In this document: positions 7,364 to 16,286 of the stretch, piece after piece
Position numbering within the stretch: the first letter of the stretch is position 1
Layout of the letters: every line of letters begins with the position of its first letter
Assembly: GCF_000190435.1 (NCBI RefSeq)
Contig: NC_015152.1
Coordinates: 1,432,458 to 1,496,457, forward strand
DNA length: 64,000 nt
Reading direction: 5' to 3'
DNA from: Sphaerochaeta globosa str. Buddy
Lineage (GTDB): Bacteria > Spirochaetota > Spirochaetia > Sphaerochaetales > Sphaerochaetaceae
Translations under genes and position numbers: made by a program
Notes under the pieces: model-generated
Told to the model about the DNA's origin: nothing
Database searches by the model: none
Seen by the model: the letters and a program-made list of their open reading frames with translations, nothing else

Positions 7364-9865
7364 TTATTCGACCAGCTTCAGCAATGCTCCATACACCTTG
7401 TCAACACGCTTGGCCAGCTGCTTCTGTCCAGCTCCATCCAAGCTTTCGGCGAGTTGCAGCAACGTGAACAATGAAGTGTCCAAGGCATCAAAACAGTCTT
7501 CGACTCCCGTAAAACGATAATTGCCATTTCCGCTCTCTTCCAAAGCAACAAAATTCAAGTGGTTACGGTCCTTCTTGTTCTTCGTGAAAGCGAGCAGCCA
7601 CATCAAATTGTCCACTAAGATATCTGCGTCCTCAAGGGTATAGATACCCGATGGGGGATTGTCCAGAATGCCTTGCTCGATCTTCAGTTTTCCGTACAAT
7701 TCCAGAATTGAGAAGAACTTGTCGCCGTAATGGATGTAGAATCCGTTGTGCATGAGGGCTGCGGGGAAATTCTTTGGCCGCTTCGGAGCTTTCTCGTTTG
7801 CCTGGACTAGATAGCCGAGATCCTCGAGAGGAATGATGGCCACCAGCTTCTGCTTTTTCTTTCCCATGACCAGAGTAGGGTAGGTCCGCTTGTAAATGGT
7901 GATGGTTGCCTTTCCCTTCTCCTCGACGCGTCCCTTTTTCTCCTCCCGTTCTTCCTTCTTTGAAGGTTTTTCTCCCTTGGCAAGGGCCGAAAGCCTGGGA
8001 TAGAGCTCCACTGAGATATCATCAAGCCAAGCTTTCTCCAACGGACTGACACTGCGGGCATAGAGACGGCTTGTTTGCACGATCTCCCCCGCAATAATGA
8101 ATTGGGGAAGGGTTTTAAAATAGGCACTTCCGGGGTGTATGAATACCTGGTCGGCTGTCAAGCTCTTGTACATATTGCCTTTCGCCTTGATGCAGACATA
8201 CTGCATGAGACCGCTGGCGATGCAGCACAGGTATTCGCGAACCGTACCCCCGCTGGAAATCGGGAAGCCGATGTCAGTGCAAATCTCACCCAACTGTTCA
8301 TTGACGTGGACGATCTCCTGCATTCCCTGGAAATCGAGATAGTTACGCTTGCAGAACTTCTGTTTGGCTTCCTTGCCGACATTTGCCGTATACTGGCGAT
8401 AGAGGTTGAGGTAGGAGACAAAATCCCCATATTCGGAGGTATTGAAGCGCTTGTGGGCTGCTCGGCTGAGTTCCTCCTCCCCGGGGATCATCAAAAACGG
8501 ATTTTTGGTGGAAAGGAAGGAGACAGCAATCAACACTTCCTCCAATACATCGGGGTGGTTCATCATCGCCTCGACTATCACCCGTGAATGACGGGGAAGC
8601 AAGGGGAATCGACACATCAGGGACCCGATGGAGGTGAGCCTGCGGTATTCATCGATTGCACCGATGAAACGCAGTGTATCCTCGGCACTGGTAATCGCAC
8701 TGTGCTTGGGGCGGGTGATGAAAGGAAAGTGCTCATAGTCATAGATGGAAAGATCACTCATCCTCAATACGACTTCGCTCAGATCGGTTCTCAGTATCTC
8801 CTCGGTTCCGTAGGGCAAACGGCTCTGATAGTCTTCCTCACCGTAGAGGCGGTAACATACTCCCGGACTCGTTCGTCCCGCCCGTCCCTTGCGTTGTTCA
8901 CAACTGGAACGGCTGGTGGGCAACGGTACAAGCGAAGAGGTGAAATCCTTTTGGTTGTAGAAGTTGATTTTTGCTATGCCGCAATCGATGACCGTGGAAA
9001 TGCCGTCGATGGTTACCGACGTCTCGGCTATGTTTGTTGCAACGACGACCTTGGTTTTGCCGACGCCTGTTTCATTGAAAACAGACTCCTGCTCCTCCTT
9101 GCTCAACCGTCCGAAGAGCGGGTAGATTTCCAGCTGGTGGTCAGTGTCAGCCATATACAAGGCGTTGACGCACGTGGTGATGTCAAATTCCCCGCTCATG
9201 AAAACCAAGAGATCACCGGAACGGCGTTTTGCCTCTGACATGACAATCGAGGTAATGGCTTGTATCTGATAGTCGAGCGTTTCCCGCTCCAACGGCTTAT
9301 AGATGACTTGGACGGGATAGATGCGGGCATCGATACTGACAATCGGTGCATTGTCGAAGAACTCACTGAAAATTTTGGTATTTATCGTGGCGCTGGAGAT
9401 GATGACCTTGAAGTCATGTCGTTGCACCATGACTTCCTTCAGAAGTCCCAGGATGAAATCAATGTTCAGCGAGCGTTCATGTGCCTCATCGACCAGAATG
9501 ACTGAGTAGGAGCGAAGCAATGGGTCGGCTTTCAACTCCATGAGCAGAATGCCGTCGGTCATGACCTTGATGCGGGTATTGGGAGTGGTCGTATCTTCAA
9601 AACGCATTTTGTAGCCGACGAAACTGTCGTCCTTGCCCACCTGGTTTTTGATGAACTCACTGACGCTGAGCGTCGCAATGCGTCTGGGTTGGGTGATACC
9701 AACCTGTAATTGGTCCGCGTACCCAGCCTCGTGGAGGATCAGGGGGATTTGTGTAGTCTTTCCGCTTCCGGTGGGACTTTCGACAATGATGACTTGGTTT
9801 TTTGCAAGTCCATCAAGAATTTCCTGTCGATGTAGATACACCGGCAAATGTTTCATGTCTTTCAA
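7364..9865 (-). CDS. hrpA: DEAH-box ATP-dependent helicase HrpA/HrpB-like
   Basis: 833 residues. Motif I PTGSGKTT (31-38), DEAH (126-129), the SAT motif in ISSATINTK and motif VI QRKGRAGRTSPG are all intact, followed by HA2 and OB-like regions. It is shorter than the about 1300-residue E. coli HrpA. A Lys/Glu-rich low-complexity insert (about 637-660) and a basic segment interrupt the C-terminal part. Such enzymes unwind RNA and in E. coli and Borrelia act on mRNA or stalled ribosomes; the role here is inferred. The start is a TTG at 9865, 1 base after the hisS stop and 6 bases after AGGA; an in-frame ATG lies 9 bases further in (9856). Cotranscribed with hisS. Confidence 0.88.
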   Translation of the reverse strand: MKDMKHLPVYLHRQEILDGLAKNQVIIVESPTGSGKTTQIPLILHEAGYADQLQVGITQPRRIATLSVSEFIKNQVGKDDSFVGYKMRFEDTTTPNTRIKVMTDGILLMELKADPLLRSYSVILVDEAHERSLNIDFILGLLKEVMVQRHDFKVIISSATINTKIFSEFFDNAPIVSIDARIYPVQVIYKPLERETLDYQIQAITSIVMSEAKRRSGDLLVFMSGEFDITTCVNALYMADTDHQLEIYPLFGRLSKEEQESVFNETGVGKTKVVVATNIAETSVTIDGISTVIDCGIAKINFYNQKDFTSSLVPLPTSRSSCEQRKGRAGRTSPGVCYRLYGEEDYQSRLPYGTEEILRTDLSEVVLRMSDLSIYDYEHFPFITRPKHSAITSAEDTLRFIGAIDEYRRLTSIGSLMCRFPLLPRHSRVIVEAMMNHPDVLEEVLIAVSFLSTKNPFLMIPGEEELSRAAHKRFNTSEYGDFVSYLNLYRQYTANVGKEAKQKFCKRNYLDFQGMQEIVHVNEQLGEICTDIGFPISSGGTVREYLCCIASGLMQYVCIKAKGNMYKSLTADQVFIHPGSAYFKTLPQFIIAGEIVQTSRLYARSVSPLEKAWLDDISVELYPRLSALAKGEKPSKKEEREEKKGRVEEKGKATITIYKRTYPTLVMGKKKQKLVAIIPLEDLGYLVQANEKAPKRPKNFPAALMHNGFYIHYGDKFFSILELYGKLKIEQGILDNPPSGIYTLEDADILVDNLMWLLAFTKNKKDRNHLNFVALEESGNGNYRFTGVEDCFDALDTSLFTLLQLAESLDGAGQKQLAKRVDKVYGALLKLVE

Positions 9866-9866
9866 A

Positions 9867-11201
9867 TTAATTCCTTTGTAGTATGGATAGGGCCTCTTCT
9901 AGTGTCAAAGAAGGATAGTTTTCCCGGCTCCCCAGGTTTTTCAGGGTGAACCGATTTTCTTCTTCCTCTTCCTTGCTTGCAAGAATGGCATAGGTGATGG
10001 CATTGTTTTCCGCCCACTTGTACTGGGCTGCCAACTTTTTGTCTGCGAGATAGACACAGACTCTCAAACCGGTTTTCCTCAGTGCTCTCGCGATGGTGTC
10101 ATAGTAAGCGAACGATGTCATATCTGTGTTAAGAATGGCGACATCGGCAGAGCTGGTGGACGCTACGATGGGACTCTTGAGCTCTTCAAGGGCGGCAAGC
10201 AAACGGTCCAGTCCAATGGAGGATCCAACTCCAGGTAAGTTCTCCTTGGTGTAGAGGCTTGCCAAGTCATTGTATCGTCCTCCGCTGCAGACCGATCCGA
10301 AATTGGGTAAATCAGTAAGGAAGGTCTCATAGACAATACCCGTATAGTAGTCGAGTCCGCGAGTTATGGAAGGGTCGAAAACAAAGTGGCTTTCAATTCC
10401 CGCATTTTTCAGATAGTAGTAAATGGTTTGCATCCGTTTGGTGTGAACTTCTTCATTACCTGCAAGCACGCTCAGCCGGTTGAGTGTGGTAAGGAAACTC
10501 TCGTTCTCATCTTCCTTGTGGATATAGCTGAGGATTTGTTCAGCTTTTTCGCTGCTCGTGGTTATTTCAGCAAGTTGGGAAGCTACCTCTTGTTTTCCGA
10601 TTTTTCTGAGCTTATCCACCGTTCTGAGTATTTCCGTACTTTTGTCCAAAACCCCGAGGTGGGACAAAAATGCATTGAATAGGCCCCGGTGCGCGATGCA
10701 GAACTGATAATCCTCGATACCAATGACAGAGAAGGAGCTATTCATCATAGAGAGTATTTCGAAATCAGCCTCGGCATTATCGACACCGACAATGTCAAAG
10801 TCGCACTGCGTAAACTCCCGGAACCTTCCTTTCTGTGGGTTCTCTCCACGCCAAACCTTATCTATATGAAAACGCTTGAAGGGGAGGGCAAGCTCACTCT
10901 GATGTTGGGCGAGAAAGCGGGCGAAGGGGACGGTAAGGTCAAAGCGAAGGGCAACCTCGCGCTCTCCATTATCCTTGAAATGAAAAATCTGTTTATCGGT
11001 CTCTCCACCACCTTTGCCAAGGAGCACCTCTGTGTATTCAAGGACGGGAGTATCGATAGGGACAAAACCATAGGAGGAAAAGTGGGTTTCCAATTTGCTG
11101 ATGATTGCTTTCTTGGGGATTTCCATGGCCGGCAAAAAGTCGCGGAACCCTTTGAGAACTCTAGGTTCTATGATGCTTCTTGCCTTTGTTTTGTCACTCA
11201 T
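9867..11201 (-). CDS. hisS: Histidyl-tRNA synthetase
   Basis: 444 residues, class II synthetase. Motif 1 region (GFRDFLPAM...), motif 2 FHIDKVWRGENPQKGRFREFTQCDFDI, the histidine-specific segments GLDYYTGIVYE and SGGRYNDLA, motif 3 GSSIGLDRLLAAL, and a C-terminal anticodon-binding domain are visible. Charges tRNA-His in the cytoplasm. AGGAG sits 9 bases before the ATG at 11201. It is the first gene of a hisS-hrpA unit, divergent from pcnB; a possible promoter TTGCAG-16-TATACA lies far upstream on the same strand. Confidence 0.96.
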   Translation of the reverse strand: MSDKTKARSIIEPRVLKGFRDFLPAMEIPKKAIISKLETHFSSYGFVPIDTPVLEYTEVLLGKGGGETDKQIFHFKDNGEREVALRFDLTVPFARFLAQHQSELALPFKRFHIDKVWRGENPQKGRFREFTQCDFDIVGVDNAEADFEILSMMNSSFSVIGIEDYQFCIAHRGLFNAFLSHLGVLDKSTEILRTVDKLRKIGKQEVASQLAEITTSSEKAEQILSYIHKEDENESFLTTLNRLSVLAGNEEVHTKRMQTIYYYLKNAGIESHFVFDPSITRGLDYYTGIVYETFLTDLPNFGSVCSGGRYNDLASLYTKENLPGVGSSIGLDRLLAALEELKSPIVASTSSADVAILNTDMTSFAYYDTIARALRKTGLRVCVYLADKKLAAQYKWAENNAITYAILASKEEEEENRFTLKNLGSRENYPSLTLEEALSILQRN

Positions 11202-11319
11202 TGATTCATGCTCCTGTTGTGTTTTTAGAGTGGATGGTGTACAAAGAGTGTATAACGAATCGCTTGTTCACTGCAATACGCGGTTCTTTCCACACCATAC
11301 AACTTCATTTGAGAGCGAT

Positions 11320-12588
11320 ATGCTGATACGATACAAACAAGACGAACTAGGAAAGACCCTGCCTGTTGCCAACATCTACACCCAATCGGAACATAAGATT
11401 CCGGCCCACTTGCTTGACAAGGACGCTTTATGGGCAATTAAGAAGCTGCAAGCCAGCGGTGCTGAAGCCTACCTGGTAGGGGGCGCCGTTCGGGATATGA
11501 TGTTGGGAACCATCCCCAAGGATTTCGATATTGCCACCAGTGCATCTCCGCGCCAAATCCAGAGATTATTCTGGAATGCCAGAATCATAGGAAAGCGCTT
11601 CAAGCTGGTGCACCTCGTGTTCAAGGACAAAGTCCTGGAGGTCTCAACCTTCCGTAGCGGAGAGGAAGCGATGGATGGGAACAACAATGTGTTTGGTTCC
11701 ATCGATCAGGATGCAAAGCGCCGAGATTTCTCCATCAACAGTTTTTATTATGACCCTTCCACCGGACAATTGCTTGATTTCAACCATGCCATGGAGGATT
11801 TCAAGAAAAAGAAGATCAGTTCCATCATAGACTTGGACGAGTCCTTCAAGGAGGACCCGGTACGAATGGTGCGGGCTATCAAATATTCCGTTTCCACCGG
11901 GTTCTCGCTGCGTTGGAGCGTAAAAATGGCCATCCGCAAGTATTCCAACGAATTGTCACGTGTATCGACCAGTCGGTTAACTGAGGAAGTGAACAAGATT
12001 TTGGCAAGCGGTCACAGTTGCGAAATCTTCAATGAGCTGAAACGGTATAAGCTTCTCGTCTTTATGCTGCCTGCCTTCTCCATCTACAGCAGTTATCCCC
12101 AGGTCCAATCAAGCCTCAAGGAACTTGACAAGCAAGTACTGCTTGCCAAGCAGGGAAAGGGGAGTGAGGTGTTGTTGGCTGATATGCTCAAGGCTTTAGT
12201 GGATCCCTTGATTGTCTTCACCGATGAAGCTTTGACCATCGACCAGCGTTTCAAAGAGACCTTCAGGCAGATCAAGGTGCTCATCAGCCCCATGACGCCT
12301 TCCAATTATGACATTGAACTGGCGAGCGAACGCCTGTTGTGCGAGCGTGGATTCAAGACTCCCAGAAACTGTGTCCGAGTACAGCGTCCCGCCAATCGGA
12401 TTCCTGGTCGCAGACCTCCTCTTGCTACCGCCCAGCGTAAAGCAAGGCCTGAAGTATCGGCTGAAGGTGCAAAGAAACGGAGAACCAGAAACCGGGGGCC
12501 CAAGAAGAGCACGGGATCTTCAGCGAATTCTCAAGCACTGAATGAACAGAGCGTTGCTCAGACCAGTGCCGAGGTGCATGATCTTTAA
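11320..12588 (+). CDS. pcnB: Poly(A) polymerase / CCA-adding nucleotidyltransferase family
   Basis: 422 residues. Nucleotidyltransferase head YLVGGAVRDMMLGTIPKDFDIATSA with the metal-binding DxD, then RRDFSINSFYYD and EDPVRMVRAIKYS, as in PcnB. The C-terminus is strongly basic (RRPPLATAQRKARP..., KKRRTRNRGPKK), which matches the RNA-binding tail of PcnB more than a tRNA CCA-adding enzyme. It probably adds 3' A-tails to RNA to promote decay; a tRNA nucleotidyltransferase role cannot be excluded from sequence. The ATG at 11320 follows GAGAG; longer upstream starts would run through the hisS leader. Its stop overlaps the next, convergent gene by 4 bases. Confidence 0.87.
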   Translation: MLIRYKQDELGKTLPVANIYTQSEHKIPAHLLDKDALWAIKKLQASGAEAYLVGGAVRDMMLGTIPKDFDIATSASPRQIQRLFWNARIIGKRFKLVHLVFKDKVLEVSTFRSGEEAMDGNNNVFGSIDQDAKRRDFSINSFYYDPSTGQLLDFNHAMEDFKKKKISSIIDLDESFKEDPVRMVRAIKYSVSTGFSLRWSVKMAIRKYSNELSRVSTSRLTEEVNKILASGHSCEIFNELKRYKLLVFMLPAFSIYSSYPQVQSSLKELDKQVLLAKQGKGSEVLLADMLKALVDPLIVFTDEALTIDQRFKETFRQIKVLISPMTPSNYDIELASERLLCERGFKTPRNCVRVQRPANRIPGRRPPLATAQRKARPEVSAEGAKKRRTRNRGPKKSTGSSANSQALNEQSVAQTSAEVHDL

Positions 12589-13451
12589 CCCCATTCCTCG
12601 ATTTCGATATTGACACTGGAGACAAAAATACTGCCGTACTTCTCTAAGCTGTCGGCGATATATTCCTGTAGTTCTCCCAGTGTAGTCGAGATTTGGTGTT
12701 GCATGGGGACTCTGAGTTTGACCGTAAGTGCATAGCCTTCAGCTTTGATCTGAACCTGTACCCGCTTTACCTTGATTTGGGAATCAAACTCATCCAGACA
12801 ATGGGCAACCATTTGCGTCAGGGCCGCTTCGCTGACCGTCACTTTACTGTATTTTGAAAATTCAGGACGTACAATGGTTTTCTCAAAGCTGACATTTCTC
12901 CGCTTGAAGGGAACCCTGTTTCCTTTCTTATTGAGAAATACCCGCATGGAATCGTAGACTATTTGAGGATAATTCCGGGTAATCTCAATGGAAGGGACAG
13001 GAATGACGTGCTTGCCTTCCGAGTAGCGGATACGCATCGCTGTCTCAATCTGTTCCTTGGTGGCAATATCTTCAATTCGAAATAGTTTCTCCGGTTGGGG
13101 GAGGTTGAGACGAGAAGCAATTTTATACACCATCTTCTCACTGGTTCCGATGATTAATATCTTGTGGTATTTCTCTTTAGTTAATGCTTCCCTGACTTGT
13201 TTCTGATGATCCAAATCATCGAAAACAGCCGTTCGCACCGCAGAAAGGACGTTTTCCTCACGTTTGGCTGATTTACCCGCAAGAATACGATCCCCTCGTA
13301 TAAGAAGACCGTCATCTATGATTATGTCTATATGATATTTCTGGGCAACCAGCTTGGAACGAAAGCTTTTGCCGGTTCCGCTCTTTCCGACCAGCGCATA
13401 TACCTTAATTCCCTTCAGTTTCCAGAAGGCATACTTAAAAACTCGATTCAT
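12585..13451 (-). CDS. P-loop ATPase with C-terminal Asp23/Gls24-like region
   Basis: 288 residues, function unknown. A Walker A motif GKSGTGKS is at about 22-29. The middle contains IIIDDGLLIRGDRILAGKSAKRE and LIIGTSEKMVYKIASRLNLP, which look like a small nucleotide-dependent kinase or regulator core. The last 90 residues (VSEAALTQMVAHCLDEFDSQIKVKRV... to VNIEIEEW) have the alternating pattern of Asp23/Gls24 envelope-stress proteins; this is my reading, not a search result. The ATG at 13451 is preferred because a perfect TATAAT (13459-13464) overlaps the in-frame ATG at 13460 and ends 7 bases before 13451. The upstream region now carries the ISL3 element. Confidence 0.7.
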   Translation of the reverse strand: MNRVFKYAFWKLKGIKVYALVGKSGTGKSFRSKLVAQKYHIDIIIDDGLLIRGDRILAGKSAKREENVLSAVRTAVFDDLDHQKQVREALTKEKYHKILIIGTSEKMVYKIASRLNLPQPEKLFRIEDIATKEQIETAMRIRYSEGKHVIPVPSIEITRNYPQIVYDSMRVFLNKKGNRVPFKRRNVSFEKTIVRPEFSKYSKVTVSEAALTQMVAHCLDEFDSQIKVKRVQVQIKAEGYALTVKLRVPMQHQISTTLGELQEYIADSLEKYGSIFVSSVNIEIEEWG

Positions 13452-13458
13452 GGTTTTC

Positions 13459-13464
13459 ATTATA
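13459..13464 (-). promoter_or_regulatory. Predicted -10 box of the P-loop/Asp23-like gene
   Basis: Perfect TATAAT on the minus strand, 7 bases before the ATG at 13451. No good -35 box at 16-18 bases (best TTCTAT), so the call is tentative. Confidence 0.3.
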
Positions 13465-13473
13465 CCGAAATTC

Positions 13474-13502
13474 TTGTACAATAGAACTGTATTTGCTAAA
13501 AT
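13474..13502 (+). promoter_or_regulatory. Probable former rnf operon promoter, now cut off by the IS
   Basis: TTGTAC (13474-13479), 17 bases, TAAAAT (13497-13502). Removing the IS and one target repeat places this -10 box about 42 bases before rnfC, a normal leader length. The TAAAAT is the first part of the 8-base target duplication, so the element inserted at the -10 box. Transcription from it would now run into the IS, antisense to the transposase. Confidence 0.45.
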
Positions 13503-13504
13503 TC
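13497..13504 (+). repeat. Left target-site duplication of the ISL3 element
   Basis: TAAAATTC directly before the left inverted repeat; the identical 8 bases follow the right end at 14927-14934. Eight-base duplications are typical of ISL3. Confidence 0.9.
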
Positions 13505-13534
13505 GGCCTTTCGCTGTTTATAGTGGGTAGCTCT
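13505..13534 (+). repeat. ISL3 left inverted repeat
   Basis: Begins GGCCTTTCGCTGTTT; pairs with 14897-14926. Its inner end overlaps the transposase stop codon region. Confidence 0.8.
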
Positions 13535-14837
13535 ACATGATTGGCTGCAGGGGAAGGGACAATTCTCCACAGACGAAGTAGATCATATTCATGAAGTTCC
13601 TCATGTTCCTGAAGCCTCTCGCACGGCTCTTGATGATGCTTATCTTCGAGTTGAACCCCTCCAGGATTGCATTGGTCCTCAGGGTCTGGAAGTAGTTGAG
13701 AATCTCCACCGCATTCCTGGTCAGGCACTGTGCAAACTTGCGGATTTCCATGACCGCCGAGTTGGCGAATCTGATGGCCAGCCGCTCAAAGTCAGACACC
13801 ATGTCCTCGTCATAGGCCTTGTGGGTCTCATAGAAATCCTGCAGCTCAAGACGGCAGCTGTAGGCCTGGACCGTATCCAGATATTCGACCTGGAGCAGTT
13901 GGCCGAGCCGCTCCCGCTGCCTGTCGGTGAGGTTGTCGGGGTTCTTCAGCCAGATGTACCGCGTCTCTTTCAGGTCCTTTGTCTTTGCGGCGTTCTTGCT
14001 GCGCATTTCCCGTTTCCTGGTATTGTCCACCGCATCCGAACAATTCTTGACCACATGGAACTTGTCCACGGTGACGACGGCCTCGGGAAAGCTCTCCCCC
14101 AGGACGCTGCGGTAGCCGTGGATCATGTCGCTGGTGGCAACCTTCACCTGCCCGGGTTTTCCGTCCTTCTCCTTGAAACGCTCAAGAAAACGTTTCACGG
14201 CATCCTTGTCTTTTCCTTCCGTCACAAAGAGTACCCTCGCTTTCCCCGCCTGCCTGCGCCTTCCAGCCTCATCGGTGACGACATCGGGATGGGAGAGGAA
14301 TACCGTGATGTAGTTGTGACCCTTGTGGCTGTACTCGTCCACCCCTATCGCACTGACATCCGAGAAGTCCTGGTCCTTGAGGGCCTCCCCCACATGGTAA
14401 TCGATCAGGCGCCACAGCTTGGTGTCGTGCTCCCCGATCTCACGGGCAACCGTCCTGACCGGCATATGCTTCACCAGGGTGAGTATCACCCCCTCCATCA
14501 TCAAGGTGAAGCCGCTGCCGCTTCTTGCCCAGGGCACCGGGACGGTCCTCACCTTGCCGTCGGGCGTGATGATCCTGGGAACCCTCGCCGTGATGTAGCA
14601 GCGATACTGGAAGAAATTGAGATGCCTCCAGGTTCTCTCCCGTGTGTCGTGGACCTTGCAGCCCTGGTCGAAGCCTGGACACGGGAAACTCGACCCTTCC
14701 TCAAAATCGATCCGTATGTGGAGTTCCAACAGCGTTGGCTGCTTCTCGGACGGAACCATCTCCAGTGAAGTGATGCGCCAAGGTTCCTCAAGGCCCAATC
14801 CGAGGCTGAAAAGTTTCTGAATATGCGGATCGATCAT
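13533..14837 (-). CDS. ISL3-family transposase
   Basis: 434 residues. The N-terminal region has the Cys-containing zinc-binding segment CPGFDQGC (53-60) and a helix-turn-helix region near MPVRTVAREIGEHDTKLWR. The DDE catalytic residues fit ISL3: D167 in IGVDEYSHKGHNYITV, D237 in VATSDMIHGYRSV, and E in NAILEGFNSKISIIKSRARG near the C-terminus. The ATG at 14837 is chosen for AAGGAG 8 bases upstream; an in-frame TTG lies 30 bases earlier. The frame is intact, so the element may be active. It is transcribed away from rnfC. Confidence 0.95.
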   Translation of the reverse strand: MIDPHIQKLFSLGLGLEEPWRITSLEMVPSEKQPTLLELHIRIDFEEGSSFPCPGFDQGCKVHDTRERTWRHLNFFQYRCYITARVPRIITPDGKVRTVPVPWARSGSGFTLMMEGVILTLVKHMPVRTVAREIGEHDTKLWRLIDYHVGEALKDQDFSDVSAIGVDEYSHKGHNYITVFLSHPDVVTDEAGRRRQAGKARVLFVTEGKDKDAVKRFLERFKEKDGKPGQVKVATSDMIHGYRSVLGESFPEAVVTVDKFHVVKNCSDAVDNTRKREMRSKNAAKTKDLKETRYIWLKNPDNLTDRQRERLGQLLQVEYLDTVQAYSCRLELQDFYETHKAYDEDMVSDFERLAIRFANSAVMEIRKFAQCLTRNAVEILNYFQTLRTNAILEGFNSKISIIKSRARGFRNMRNFMNMIYFVCGELSLPLQPIM

Positions 14838-14896
14838 CTGCTTTGCTCCTTGCTCTAAACATAGCAAATTACCCTCTATTCATGAATACCCAATTG

Positions 14897-14926
14897 AGTC
14901 TTACCCACCAGAAACAGCGAATAACC
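14897..14926 (-). repeat. ISL3 right inverted repeat
   Basis: Read on the minus strand it begins GGTTATTCGCTGTTT, matching the left end at most of 30 positions. Confidence 0.8.
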
Positions 14927-14934
14927 TAAAATTC
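14927..14934 (+). repeat. Right target-site duplication of the ISL3 element
   Basis: TAAAATTC, identical to 13497-13504. It also recreates a TAAAAT box 43 bases before rnfC, but with no recognisable -35 box at 16-18 bases inside the IS end. Confidence 0.9.
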
Positions 14935-14975
14935 TCAATCTGTTCTGATAATCATCTACATAAGGAGCGTTATGC

Positions 14976-16286
14976 ATGCAGAAAGTACCTACGTTCAGCA
15001 AGGGTGGTGTGCATCCTGATGACAAGAAGGTATATAGCCGTTCCCAGTCGATTGAAAGACTACCAATGCCATCGGAGTTGATCGTCGCACTGTCACAGCA
15101 CCTTGGTGCACCGGCGAAAGCCATCAAGGCCAAGGGCGATACCGTACTCAAGGGAGAAAAGATAGGCGAAAGTGCAGGGTTCATCAGCTCTGATGTCCAC
15201 TCACCTGTCAGCGGCGTTATAAAGGAAATTAGACGGGTAACCCTCGCCAACAGCGTCCAATGCGATGCGTTTGTGATAGTTCCCGATGCCGAGCAACCGG
15301 ACCAACAAAGCGAGAAGCTTGATTGGAAGGAGCAAAGCAGTGCTGATTTATTGGCGAAAATCAAGGATTTGGGTATTGTCGGTATGGGTGGAGCCACCTT
15401 CCCGGCACATGTGAAGTTCTCCGTTCCCCGGGACAAGAAGGTTGAGGCCTTTGTCGTGAACGGGGTAGAGTGCGAACCCTATTTGACCGCCGACTACCGC
15501 ATCATGCTCGAGAAGGGTGAAGAGGCTCTTGAGGGAGCCATGATCTGTGCCAAGATTACCGGGGCTCAGAGAGTTATCATCGGCATTGAGTTGAACAAGC
15601 CTGACTGTATCGCTCACCTGAATGAAATCATCAAGCAGAAGGGTTATCCGATTGAAATCATGGGCTTGAAGATTAAATATCCCCAAGGTGATGAGAAGCA
15701 GCTGCTCAAAGCTACGATACATCGGGAAATCCCCTCAGGCAAGCTTCCCCTTGATGTCGGTGCAGTTGTAGCGAACATCGGAACCTGTAATGCCATCTAT
15801 GAAGCAATTGTCCTTGGGAAAAGTCTCTACGAACGGGTCATCAGTGTGACCGGTGAGTGTATTGCCAACCCCAAGAATATCCTTGCCCCTGTTGGGACCA
15901 AGGTAAGCGACTTGCTCGCATTTTGCGGCGGCTTCAAGAGCGAACCTGAGAAATTGGTCAGCGGTGGTCCCATGATGGGATTCTCCTTCTTTGATACGGA
16001 AACTCCTATTACCAAAGGAAGCAGCGGACTGCTTGCATTACCTCCTCAGAAAAAGGTGCGTACAACGGCCTGTCTGAACTGTGGTCGTTGTGTTGCCGCC
16101 TGCCCGATTGGACTCATGCCGGCTAAACTGTATCGCCTGATAAACAATGGTCATTACGAAGAGGCGATGCAGACCAGTCTTATGGATTGCAAGGAGTGCG
16201 GTTGTTGCTCCTTCGTGTGCCCTGCACATCTTCCGCTTGTGCATACCATGAAGACCGGAAAGAAACTGGGGAGAAAGAAGAAATGA
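14976..16286 (+). CDS. rnfC: Rnf electron-transport complex subunit RnfC
   Basis: 436 residues. N-terminal lipoyl-like region (HSPVSGVIKEI), flavin/NADH-binding segments GMGGATFPAHVKFSVP and VNGVECEPYLTADYRIM, then two ferredoxin-type motifs CLNCGRCVAACP and CKECGCCSFVCP near the C-terminus. RnfC is the soluble NADH-oxidising or -reducing subunit of the ferredoxin:NAD+ oxidoreductase that pumps Na+ or H+. AAGGAG lies 8 bases before the ATG. First gene of rnfCDGEAB; its stop overlaps rnfD by 4 bases. The ISL3 element sits 49 bases upstream and may change the operon's promoter. Confidence 0.96.
   Translation: MQKVPTFSKGGVHPDDKKVYSRSQSIERLPMPSELIVALSQHLGAPAKAIKAKGDTVLKGEKIGESAGFISSDVHSPVSGVIKEIRRVTLANSVQCDAFVIVPDAEQPDQQSEKLDWKEQSSADLLAKIKDLGIVGMGGATFPAHVKFSVPRDKKVEAFVVNGVECEPYLTADYRIMLEKGEEALEGAMICAKITGAQRVIIGIELNKPDCIAHLNEIIKQKGYPIEIMGLKIKYPQGDEKQLLKATIHREIPSGKLPLDVGAVVANIGTCNAIYEAIVLGKSLYERVISVTGECIANPKNILAPVGTKVSDLLAFCGGFKSEPEKLVSGGPMMGFSFFDTETPITKGSSGLLALPPQKKVRTTACLNCGRCVAACPIGLMPAKLYRLINNGHYEEAMQTSLMDCKECGCCSFVCPAHLPLVHTMKTGKKLGRKKK

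Larger units (their letters stand above)
13505..14926. mobile_element. Intact ISL3-family insertion sequence (1422 bp)
   Basis: The element is bounded by imperfect terminal inverted repeats of about 30 bases (13505-13534 and 14897-14926; shared core TTCGCTGTTT and GTGGGTA) and by a perfect 8-base direct repeat TAAAATTC outside both ends. It carries one uninterrupted transposase gene on the minus strand filling nearly its whole length. Intact ends and identical target repeats indicate a recent insertion. It lies in the divergent space between the P-loop/Asp23-like gene and rnfC, about 50 bases from each. Confidence 0.93.

Noticed and set aside
13821-14768. Open frame of 315 codons on the plus strand inside the IS
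   Set aside because: Shadow of the ISL3 transposase; no helix-turn-helix or other IS accessory pattern.
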